A DNA stretch of 64,000 nucleotides from Astropecten irregularis (Eukaryota; Echinodermata; Asteroidea; Paxillosida; Astropectinidae), in assembly GCA_963971285.1 (NCBI GenBank), contig OZ020254.1, forward strand, positions 12,896,001 to 12,960,000, written 5' to 3'. Shown here piece by piece: positions 1-12,670 of the stretch. Under the pieces are notes generated by a model. The model did not search any database and was not told where the DNA came from. It saw only the letters and a list, made by a program, of their open reading frames with translations. The stretch's first letter is position 1. The number at the start of each line of letters is the position of its first letter. The position numbers were made by a program, and so were the translations under genes.

Positions 1-650
1 CTAAAACTGTAAGGTGCCCTTTAATTAAAGTGAACAAATTCCAAAATTTATAATCAATCTGTATATGTGTCAAAATGTTGACATTTTTTTTGAGAAAAGA
101 GTTCCACTATTAAACAACAACACTTTGACACCCTGTGCACAAACCCTATGGCACTGAATTGGTGTGCACGGCACATGGCATTTTGAGATTAGAAAATGGC
201 TGCCGCTGCAACTTTGAAGTCTATCATAGTCAAAAACACCCCAGAAACTCTGACAGGTAGGCATCCCAAGTTCTACATAGCTGAAATTTAAGTTAATCAT
301 TACTTGTATTTGATGTTACTTTAGTTAGTTCTTCAAGGATGTAATGCTTTTTCCATTGCCCGTCAGTATAAGAATCATTCATTTTTTTTTAATAACTTTT
401 TTTTTCTATCAATTTTATTTTCTCATTGATATTGATTTTCTCCACTCATTTTTGATTGATGAGAAATCAGCTGCTTTGTGGAAAATACACATGGCATTTT
501 GATAAAATGGTTTAAAAGAAATGGAATTTATTTTTCAGCAATAAAAACAAATATTGTACAGTATACGTAGTTCTGTGATGAATCAGCCTCAAGTTTTTAT
601 GGTCATGAGAAATGTATGTGGATCACATATGCCTACAAAGCTGCTGCACC
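1..650. other. Left-edge sequence, nothing recognised
   Basis: AT-rich sequence with short homopolymer runs. The open frames are short, overlap on both strands, and resemble no family I know. I see no exon with matching splice sites. Confidence 0.5.
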
Positions 651-729
651 AATTATTATGAAGCAAAAGGAGACTTTGCATTGTGGAGTTTTTTGGGCGT
701 TGATTTTGATGGAAGAGTCATTCCACAAA

Positions 730-1023
730 GTTGAAGCATGATTTTTGCAATGAATGTCCCTGTAAAATGGCAAAAATAGCAAGGGGTACCCCTTGCAGTT
801 TTGGGCAATTTTAGTCCAAAATTCAACGTTTCTAAATCTAATACAGAAATCACCCCTACTTGTGTATGAGAGTACAGAGAACACATTTCCAGCGAGAAAA
901 CATCTTGTTTGATCGTTTTAATACATATTGTATCATTTTAAACTTGCATCCGAAAATGGCAAGTTTGGGTAAATTTTCACCCAATATTCAAAGTTTCTAA
1001 ATCTTACAGAAATTACCCCTACA
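730..1023. repeat. Dispersed ~165-bp repeat, left flank of the satellite
   Basis: Two diverged units share the landmarks ACCCCTACTTGTGT (near 852; a variant near 1015), a stretch on exported extragenic-type sequence around GAGAACACATTTC, and GTTTGATCGTTTT. The same landmarks recur right of the satellite at 11251-12295 in the same orientation, so the satellite sits inside this repeat. A CAAGGGGTACCCCTTG palindrome at about 780-796 also recurs on the right. No coding potential is seen. Confidence 0.8.
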
Positions 1024-2002
1024 ACTGAGCAATCTACTGGGGGAACTACCGGGGGCACTACTCCATACTGGGGGAACTACTAGGGGGCACTACTCCATAC
1101 TGGGGGAACTACTAGGGGGCACTACTCCATACTGGGGGAACTACTAGGGGGCACTACTCCATACTGGGGGAACTACTAGGGGGCACTACTCCATACTGGG
1201 GGAACTACTAGGGGAACTACCGGGGGCACTTCTTCATACTAGGGGAACAACCAGGGGCACTACTCCATACTGGGGGAACTACTAGGGGAACTACCGGGGG
1301 CACTACTCCATACTGGGGGAACTACTAGGGGAACTACCGGGGGCACTTCTTCATACTAGGGGAACTACCAGGGGCACTACTCCATACTGGGGGAACTACT
1401 AGGGGCACTACTTCGTACTGGGGGAACTACTAGGGGAACTACCGGGGGCACTACTTCGTACTGGGGGAACTACCGGGGGCACTATTTCATACTGGGGGAA
1501 CTACCGGGGGGGGCACTACTTCATACTGGGGGAACTACCGGGGGGCACTACTCCATACTGGGGGAACTACTGGGGGAACTACCGGGGGCACTACTTCATA
1601 CTGGGGGAACTACTAGGGGCACTACTTCATACTGGGGGAACTACTGGGGGAACTACCGGGGGCACTACTTCATACTGGGGGAACTACTGGGGGGCACTAC
1701 TTCATACTGGGGGAACTACTAGGGGGCACTACTTCATACTGGGGGAACTACTGGGGAAACTACCGGGGGCACTACTTCATACTGGGGAACTACTGGGGGA
1801 ACTACCGAGGAACTACCGGGGGCACTTCTTCATACTGGGGGAACTACTGGGGGGGCACTACTTCATACTGGGGGAACTACTAGGGGGCACTACTCCATAC
1901 TTGGGGAACTACCGGGGGGGGGGGAACTACTTCATACTTGGGGAACTATTAGGGGAACTACTAGGGGAACTACCGGGGGCACTACTTCATACTGGGGGAA
2001 CT
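1024..2002. repeat. G-rich minisatellite, ~30-bp unit
   Basis: About 30 tandem units built from GGGGGAACTACT, GGGGCACTAC and TTCATACT or CCATACT blocks. Units vary by duplication or loss of the GGGGAACTAC block and by the number of G residues. The G runs, four or more close together in each unit, could form G-quadruplexes. The array runs straight into the next satellite at about 2003, at GGGAACTACAGTGACC, with no spacer. Confidence 0.95.
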
Positions 2003-5000
2003 ACAGTGACCATCTACTGATCAATCACACACATACATACAGCTTCCATCAACTTATCAATCACACACAAGCTTCATACGTATAGTGACCATCAACTGAT
2101 CAATCACACACAGGGCTTCATACGTACGTACGTATAGCTACCATCAACTGATCAATCACACACAGGGCTTCATACGTATAGTGACCATCTACTGATCAAT
2201 CACACACAGGCTTCATACGTATAGCTACCATCAACTGATCAATCACACACAGGGCTTCATACGTACAGCTACCATCTACTGATCAATCACACACAGGGCT
2301 TCATACGTATAGTGACCATCTACTGATCAATCACACACAAGCTTCATACGTATAGTGACCATCAACTGATCAATCACACACAGGGCTTCATACGTATAGT
2401 GACCATCTACTGATCAACCACACACAGGCTTCATACGTATAGCTACCATCAACTGATCAATCACACACAGGGCTTCATACGTACAGCTACCATCTACTGA
2501 TCAATCACACACAGGGCTTCATACGTATAGTGACCATCTATACTGATCAATCACACACAAGCTTCATACGTATAGTGACCATCAACTGATCAATCACACA
2601 CAAGCTTCATACGTATAGCTACCATCAACTGATCAATCACACACAGGACTTCATACGTATAGCTACCATCTACTGATCAATCACACACAAGCTTTATACG
2701 TATAGTGACCATCAACTGATCAATCACACACAGGGCTTCATACGTATAGTGACCACTTACTGATCAATCACACACAGGGCTTCATACATATAGCTACCAT
2801 CAACTGATCAATCACACACAGGGCTTCATACGTACAGCTACCATCAACTGATCAATCACACACAGGGCTTCATACGTACAGCTACCATCAACTGATCAAT
2901 CACACACAGGGCTTCATACGTACAGCTACCATCAACTGATCAATCACACACAGGGCTTCATACGTACAGCTACCATCTACTGATCAATCACACACAGGGC
3001 TTCATACGTACAGCTACCATCTACTGATCAATCACACACAGGGCTTCATACGTATAGCTACCATCAACTGATCAATCACACACAGGGCTTCATACGTACA
3101 GCTACCATCAACTGATCAATCATACACAGGGCTTCATACGTACAGCTACTATCTACTGATCAATCACACACAGGGCTTCATACGTACAGCTACCATCAAT
3201 CACACACAGGGCTTCATACGTACAGCTACCATCAACTGATCAATCACACACAGGGCTTCATACGTACAGCTACCATCTACTGATCAATCACACAGGGCTT
3301 CATACGTACAGCTACCATCAATCACACACAGGGCTTCATACGTACAGCTACCATCAATCACACACAGGGCTTCATACGTACAGCTATACCATCTACTGAT
3401 CAATCACACACAGGCTAAAAACGTACAGCTACCATAAATCACACACAGGGCTTCATACGTACAGCTACCATCAACTGATCAATCACACACAGGGCTTCAT
3501 ACGTACAGCTACCATCTACTGATCAATCACACACAGTGCTTCATACGTATACCATCAACTGATCAATCACACACAGGGCTTCATACGTACAGCTACTATC
3601 TACTGATCAATCACACACAGGGCTTCATACGTATAGTGACCATCTACTGATCAATCACACACAGGGCTTCATACGTACAGCTACCATCAATCACACACAG
3701 GGCTTCATACGTACAACTACTATCTACTGATCAATCACACACAGGGCTTCATACAGATAGTGACCATCAACTGATCAATCACACACAGGCTTTATACGTA
3801 TAGTGACCATCAACTGATCAATCACACACAGGCTTCATACGTATAGTGACCATCAACTGATGAATCACACACAAGCTTCATACGTATAGTGACCATCAAC
3901 TGATCAATCACACACAGGGCTTCATACGTATAGTGACCATCTACTGATCAATCACACACAGGCTTCATACGTATAGCTACCATCAACTGATCAATCACAC
4001 ACAGGGCTTCATACGTACAGCTACCATCTACTGATCAATCACACACAGGGCTTCATACGTATAGTGACCATCTACTGATCAATCACACACAGGACTTCAT
4101 ACGTATAGCTACCATCAACTGATCAATCACACACAAGCTTCATACGTATAGTGACCATCAACTGATCAATCAAACACAGGACTTCATACGTATAGCTACC
4201 ATCTACTGATCAATCACACACAGGACTTCATACGTATAGCTACCATCAACTGATCAATCACACACAGGGCTTCATACGTACAGCTACCATCTACTGATCA
4301 ATCACACACAGGGCTTCATACGTATAGTGACCATCTACTGATCAATCACACACAAGCTTCATACGTATAGTGACCATCAACTGATCAATCACACACAAGC
4401 TTCATACGTAGGCCTATAGCTACCATCAACTGATCAATCACACACAGGACTTCATACGTATAGCTACCATCTACTGATCAATCACACACAAGCTTTATAC
4501 GTATAGTGACCATCAACTGATCAATCACACACAGGGCTTCATACGTATAGTGACCACTTACTGATCAATCACACACAGGGCTTCATACATATAGCTACCA
4601 TCAACTGATCAATCACACACAGGGCTTCATACGTACAGCTACCATCAACTGATCAATCACACACAGGGCTTCATACGTACAGCTACCATCAACTGATCAA
4701 TCACACACAGGGCTTCATACGTACAGCTACCATCAACTGATCAATCACACACAGGGCTTCATACGTACAGCTACCATCTACTGATCAATCACACACAGGG
4801 CTTCATACGTACAGCTACCATCTACTGATCAATCACACACAGGGCTTCATACGTATAGCTACCATCAACTGATCAATCACACACAGGGCTTCATACGTAC
4901 AGCTACCATCAACTGATCAATCATACACAGGGCTTCATACGTACAGCTACTATCTACTGATCAATCACACACAGGGCTTCATACGTACAGCTACCATCAA

Positions 5001-8000
5001 TCACACACAGGGCTTCATACGTACAGCTACCATCAACTGATCAATCACACACAGGGCTTCATACGTACAGCTACCATCTACTGATCAATCACACAGGGCT
5101 TCATACGTACAGCTACCATCAATCACACACAGGGCTTCATACGTACAGCTACCATCAATCACACACAGGGCTTCATACGTACAGCTATACCATCTACTGA
5201 TCAATCACACACAGGCTAAAAACGTACAGCTACCATAAATCACACACAGGGCTTCATACGTACAGCTACCATCAACTGATCAATCACACACAGGGCTTTA
5301 TACGTACAGCTACCATCTACTGATCAATCACACACAGTGCTTCATACGTATACCATCAACTGATCAATCACACACAGGGCTTCATACGTACAGCTACTAT
5401 CTACTGATCAATCACACACAGGGCTTCATACGTTTAGTGACCATCTACTGATCAATCACACACAGGGCTTCATACGTACAGCTACCATCAATCACACACA
5501 GGGCTTCATACGTACAACTACTATCTACTGATCAATCACACACAGGGCTTCATACAGATAGTGACCATCAACTGATCAATCACACACAAGCTTCATACGT
5601 ATAGTGACCATCAACTGATCAATCACACACAGGCTTCATACGTATAGTGACCATCAACTGATCAATCACACACAGGGCTTCATACGTATAGCTACCATCA
5701 ACTGATCAATCACACACAGGGCTTCATACGTATAGTGACCATCTACTGATCAATCACACACAGGCTTCATACGTATAGCTACCATCAACTGATCAATCAC
5801 ACACAGGGCTTCATACGTACAGCTACCATCTACTGATCAATCACACACAGGGCTTCATACGTATAGTGACCATCTACTGATCAATCACACACAGGACTTC
5901 ATACGTATAGCTACCATCAACTGATCAATCACACACAAGCTTCATACGTATAGTGACCATCAACTGATCAATCAAACACAGGACTTCATACGTATAGCTA
6001 CCATCTACTGATCAATCACACACAGGACTTCATACGTATAGCTACCATCAACTGATCAATCACACACAGGACTTCATACGTATAGCTACCATCAACTGAT
6101 CAATCACACACAGGCTTTATACGTATAGTGACCATCAACTGATCAATCACACACAGGGCTTCATACGTATAGTGACCACTTACTGATCAATCACACACAG
6201 GGCTTCATACATATAGCTACCATCAACTGATCAATCACACACAGGGCTTCATACGTATAGTGACCATCTACTGATCAATCACACACAGGCTTCATACGTA
6301 TAGCTACCATCAACTGATCAATCACACACAGGGCTTCATACGTACAGCTACCATCTACTGATCAATCACACACAGGGCTTCATACGTATAGTGACCATCT
6401 ACTGATCAATCACACACAGGACTTCATACGTATAGCTACCATCAACTGATCAATCACACACAAGCTTCATACGTATAGTGACCATCAACTGATCAATCAA
6501 ACACAGGACTTCATACGTATAGCTACCATCTACTGATCAATCACACACAGGACTTCATACGTATAGCTACCATCAACTGATCAATCACACACAGGGCTTC
6601 ATACGTACAGCTACCATCTACTGATCAATCACACACAGGGCTTCATACGTATAGTGACCATCTACTGATCAATCACACACAAGCTTCATACGTATAGTGA
6701 CCATCAACTGATCAATCACACACAAGCTTCATACGTATAGCTACCATCAACTGATCAATCACACACAGGACTTCATACGTATAGCTACCATCTACTGATC
6801 AATCACACACAAGCTTTATACGTATAGTGACCATCAACTGATCAATCACACACAGGGCTTCATACGTATAGTGACCACTTACTGATCAATCACACACAGG
6901 GCTTCATACATATAGCTACCATCAACTGATCAATCACACACAGGGCTTCATACGTACAGCTACCATCAACTGATCAATCACACACAGGGCTTCATACGTA
7001 CAGCTACCATCAACTGATCAATCACACACAGGGCTTCATACGTACAGCTACCATCAACTGATCAATCACACACAGGGCTTCATACGTACAGCTACCATCT
7101 ACTGATCAATCACACACAGGGCTTCATACGTACAGCTACCATCTACTGATCAATCACACACAGGGCTTCATACGTATAGCTACCATCAACTGATCAATCA
7201 CACACAGGGCTTCATACGTACAGCTACCATCAACTGATCAATCATACACAGGGCTTCATACGTACAGCTACTATCTACTGATCAATCACACACAGGGCTT
7301 CATACGTACAGCTACCATCAATCACACACAGGGCTTCATACGTACAGCTACCATCAACTGATCAATCACACACAGGGCTTCATACGTACAGCTACCATCT
7401 ACTGATCAATCACACAGGGCTTCATACGTACAGCTACCATCAATCACACACAGGGCTTCATACGTACAGCTACCATCAATCACACACAGGGCTTCATACG
7501 TACAGCTATACCATCTACTGATCAATCACACACAGGCTAAAAACGTACAGCTACCATAAATCACACACAGGGCTTCATACGTACAGCTACCATCAACTGA
7601 TCAATCACACACAGGGCTTTATACGTACAGCTACCATCTACTGATCAATCACACACAGTGCTTCATACGTATACCATCAACTGATCAATCACACACAGGG
7701 CTTCATACGTACAGCTACTATCTACTGATCAATCACACACAGGGCTTCATACGTTTAGTGACCATCTACTGATCAATCACACACAGGCTAAAAACGTACA
7801 GCTACCATAAATCACACACAGGGCTTCATACGTACAGCTACCATCAACTGATCAATCACACACAGGGCTTTATACGTACAGCTACCATCTACTGATCAAT
7901 CACACACAGTGCTTCATACGTATACCATCAACTGATCAATCACACACAGGGCTTCATACGTACAGCTACTATCTACTGATCAATCACACACAGGGCTTCA

Positions 8001-11000
8001 TACGTTTAGTGACCATCTACTGATCAATCACACACAGGGCTTCATACGTACAGCTACCATCAATCACACACAGGGCTTCATACGTACAACTACTATCTAC
8101 TGATCAATCACACACAGGGCTTCATACAGATAGTGACCATCAACTGATCAATCACACACAAGCTTCATACGTATAGTGACCATCAACTGATCAATCACAC
8201 ACAGGCTTCATACGTATAGTGACCATCAACTGATCAATCACACACAGGGCTTCATACGTATAGCTACCATCAACTGATCAATCACACACAGGGCTTCATA
8301 CGTATAGTGACCATCTACTGATCAATCACACACAGGCTTCATACGTATAGCTACCATCAACTGATCAATCACACACAGGGCTTCATACGTACAGCTACCA
8401 TCTACTGATCAATCACACACAGGGCTTCATACGTATAGTGACCATCTACTGATCAATCACACACAGGACTTCATACGTATAGCTACCATCAACTGATCAA
8501 TCACACACAAGCTTCATACGTATAGTGACCATCAACTGATCAATCAAACACAGGACTTCATACGTATAGCTACCATCTACTGATCAATCACACACAGGAC
8601 TTCATACGTATAGCTACCATCAACTGATCAATCACACACAGGACTTCATACGTATAGCTACCATCAACTGATCAATCACACACAGGACTTCATACGTATA
8701 GTGACCATCAACTGATCAATCACACACAAGCTTTATACGTATAGTGACCATCAACTGATCAATCACACACAGGGCTTCATACGTATAGTGACCACTTACT
8801 GATCAATCACACACAGGGCTTCATACATATAGCTACCATCAACTGATCAATCACACACAGGGCTTCATACGTACAGCTACCATCAACTGATCAATCACAC
8901 ACAGGGCTTCATACGTACAGCTACCATCAACTGATCAATCACACACAGGGCTTCATACGTACAGCTACCATCTACTGATCAATCACACACAGGGCTTCAT
9001 ACGTACAGCTACCATCTACTGATCAATCACACACAGGGCTTCATACGTATAGCTACCATCAACTGATCAATCACACACAGGGCTTCATACGTACAGCTAC
9101 CATCAACTGATCAATCATACACAGGGCTTCATACGTACAGCTACTATCTACTGATCAATCACACACAGGGCTTCATACGTACAGCTACCATCAATCACAC
9201 ACAGGGCTTCATACATACAGCTACCATCAACTGATCAATCACACACAGGGCTTCATACGTACAGCTACCATCTACTGATCAATCACACAGGGCTTCATAC
9301 GTACAGCTACCATCAATCACACACAGGGCTTCATACGTACAGCTACCATCAATCACACACAGGGCTTCATACGTACAGCTATACCATCTACTGATCAATC
9401 ACACAGGCTAAAAACGTACAGCTACCATAAATCACACACAGGGCTTCATACGTACAGCTACCATCAACTGATCAATCACACACAGGGCTTCATACGTACA
9501 GCTACCATCTACTGATCAATCACACACAGTGCTTCATACGTATACCATCAACTGATCAATCACACACAGGGCTTCATACGTACAGCTACTATCTACTGAT
9601 CAATCACACACAGGGCTTCATACGTATAGTGACCATCTACTGATCAATCACACACAGGGCTTCATACGTACAGCTACCATCAATCACACACAGGGCTTCA
9701 TACGTACAACTACTATCTACTGATCAATCACACACAGGGCTTCATACAGATAGTGACCATCAACTGATCAATCACACACAGGGCTTCATACGTACAACTA
9801 CTATCTACTGATCAATCACACACAGGCTTCATACGTATAGTGACCATCAACTGATGAATCACACACAAGCTTCATACGTATAGTGACCATCAACTGATCA
9901 ATCACACACAGGGCTTCATACGTATAGTGACCATCTACTGATCAATCACACACAGGCTTCATACGTATAGCTACCATCAACTGATCAATCACACACAGGG
10001 CTTCATACGTACAGCTACCATCTACTGATCAATCACACACAGGGCTTCATACGTATAGTGACCATCTACTGATCAATCACACACAGGACTTCATACGTAT
10101 AGCTACCATCAACTGATCAATCACACACAAGCTTCATACGTATAGTGACCATCAACTGATCAATCAAACACAGGACTTCATACGTATAGCTACCATCTAC
10201 TGATCAATCACACACAGGACTTCATACGTATAGCTACCATCAACTGATCAATCACACACAGGGCTTCATACGTACAGCTACCATCTACTGATCAATCACA
10301 CACAGGGCTTCATACGTATAGTGACCATCTACTGATCAATCACACACAAGCTTCATACGTATAGTGACCATCAACTGATCAATCACACACAAGCTTCATA
10401 CGTATAGCTACCATCAACTGATCAATCACACACAGGACTTCATACGTATAGCTACCATCTACTGATCAATCACACACAAGCTTTATACATATAGTGACCA
10501 TCAACTGATCAATCACACACAGGGCTTCATACGTATAGTGACCACTTACTGATCAATCACACACAGGGCTTCATACATATAGCTACCATCAACTGATCAA
10601 TCACACACAGGGCTTCATACGTACAGCTACCATCAACTGATCAATCACACACAGGGCTTCATACGTACAGCTACTATCTACTGATCAATCACACACAGGG
10701 CTTCATACGTATAGTGACCATCTACTGATCAATCACACACAGGGCTTCATACGTATAGTGACCATCTACTGATCAATCACACACAGGGCTTCATACGTAC
10801 AGCTACCATCAATCACACACAGGGCTTCATACGTACAGCTACTATCTACTGATCAATCACACACAGGGCTTCATACAGATAGTGACCATCAACTGATCAA
10901 TCACACACAGGCTTTATACGTATAGTGACCATCAACTGATCAATCACACACAGGCTTCATACGTACAGCTACTATCTACTGATCAATCACACACAGGGCT

Positions 11001-11250
11001 TCATACAGATAGTGACCATCAACTGATCAATCACACACAGGCTTTATACGTATAGTGACCATCAACTGATGAATCACACACAGGCTTTATACGTATAGTG
11101 ACCATCAACTGATCAATCACACACAGGCTTCATACGTACAGCTACTATCTACTGATCAATCACACACAGGGCTTCATACAGATAGTGACCATCAACTGAT
11201 CAATCACACACAGGGCTTCATACGTATAGCTACCATCAACTGATCAATCA
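2003..11250. repeat. Long ~44-bp satellite with higher-order structure
   Basis: Roughly 200 copies of a ~44-bp unit containing CTGATCAATCACACACAG, CTTCATACGTA and a variable joint (CAGCTACC or TAGTGACC). Most units carry the palindromes TGATCA and TACGTA. Variant units recur in long blocks: the unit with GGCTAAAAACG is at about 3413, 5214, 7535, 7786 and 9406, and the unit with GACCACTTACTGATC is at about 2751, 4552, 6174, 6873, 8790 and 10530. The first two copies of both markers are 1801 bp apart, which shows duplication of multi-kilobase blocks. No open frame is supported. Confidence 0.97.
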
Positions 11251-12295
11251 ATACTCTGAGCGTACAGAGAAGACATTTCAAGCAAGGGAACATCATGTTT
11301 GGTCGTTTTCTTTCATATTTTATCATTTAAAATTTTTACCCAAAAATGACAAAAATAGCAAATTTTCTATATCTTACAGAAATCACCCCTACTTGTGTCT
11401 GAGTGTACAGAGAACACATTTCAAGCAAGGAAACATCATGTTTGATCGTTTTTGTTAATATTTTATCATTTAAATTTTTTACCCCAAAATGACAAAAATA
11501 GCAAATTTTCTAAATCTTACAGAAATCACCCCTACTTGTGTCTGACAGTACAAAGAACAAATTTCCAACGAGAAAACATCAAGTTTGATCGTTTTCATTC
11601 ATATTTTATCATTTTTATTTTCCCCCTGAAAATGGCAAAAATGGCAAGGGGTACCCCCTTGCTGTTTTGATCAATTTTCACCCAAAATTCAAAGTTTCCA
11701 AATCTGACAGAAATGACCCCTACATGTACTTGTGTCTGAGAGTACATTGAAAATATTTCAAGCAAGGACAGTTCATGTTTGGTCGTTTTCATTCATATTT
11801 TAATTTTTCACCCAAAAATGACAAAAATTGCAACTTTTTGCAAGGTTTTTCACCCCAAATTCAAAGTCTCTAAATCTTACAGAAATGACCCCTACTTGTG
11901 TCTGAGAGTACATTGAACGCATTTGCAGCAAGAAAAAATCTTGTATGATCGTTCTAATACAATTGTTATCATTTAAAAATTTCATACAAAAATGGCAAAA
12001 ATATTTTGTAAAGTTTCACCCAAAATTCAAAGTTTCTAAATCTTACAGAAATTACCCCTACTTGTGTCTGAGAGTACAAAGAACCCATTTCTAGCAAGGA
12101 AATATCATGTTTGATCGTTTTAATTCATTTATATCATTTTTTGTGGCGGTGAACATTTACCAAAACTGCAAGGGGTACCCCTTGGCTTCGTCATTTTGGG
12201 GCGAAAATTCAAACGATCAAACATGATGTTTCCTTGCTGGAAATGTGTTGAATGTACTCTCATAAACAAGAAGGGGTCATTTATCTAAGATTTGT
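11251..12295. repeat. Tandem ~140-190-bp repeat, right flank of the satellite
   Basis: At least five direct units with the landmarks ACCCCTACTTGTGTCTG (near 11385, 11528, 11716, 11888 and 12054), TTTGATCGTTTT and AAAATGGCAAAAAT. The last part, about 12170-12290, carries the same landmarks in inverted orientation after a CAAGGGGTACCCCTTG palindrome. Small open frames here come only from the repeat. Confidence 0.9.
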
Positions 12296-12487
12296 TAAAA
12301 TCATGTGACCACGAAAGCCTCGGTCAAACTCAGTTATACGCGGTTTGTAATGTAACACACATGGCAGGGCTTAAGAGCAAAGCCGGAACGGTCCATTGAT
12401 CATCTGCTGCTTTCAGGAATTCTACGAAGGTACCTTATAAAACATATCCAGGAGTTGTGATCGGTGTTGGTCTTGTAAGTACATGTA

Positions 12488-12670
12488 TCACCTTTCTGTC
12501 ATCTTGTCATCATCTCGTTCAGAGTTATTATCATCATTATTGTCATCATTGTCCTTATTTTCATGATCAACATCTTCAGCTTTGTCGTTTCCATGGCAAC
12601 GATCCTCGACACTGTTGATGGTTTTGGAGTCTGTGATTTGCTCGTACTTCATGAAGTTGTGGAGAAACGC
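12488..12670 (-). CDS. SLF2: SLF2 exon 17, C-terminal tail and stop
   Basis: A 183-nt last coding exon (60 residues plus TGA) after acceptor TCTTTCATCAG. It opens AFLHNFMKYEQ and ends in a strongly acidic Asp/Asn/Glu tail finishing KMTER. Human SLF2 has a short tail without such a run, so this end is poorly conserved. I see no AATAAA close downstream. Confidence 0.75.
   Translation of the reverse strand, partial: AFLHNFMKYEQITDSKTINSVEDRCHGNDKAEDVDHENKDNDDNNDDNNSERDDDKMTER

Noticed and set aside
2003-11250. Possible CRISPR array because of regular short repeats
   Set aside because: Units are contiguous with no unique spacers, drift gradually, and lie in an intron-bearing animal genome.
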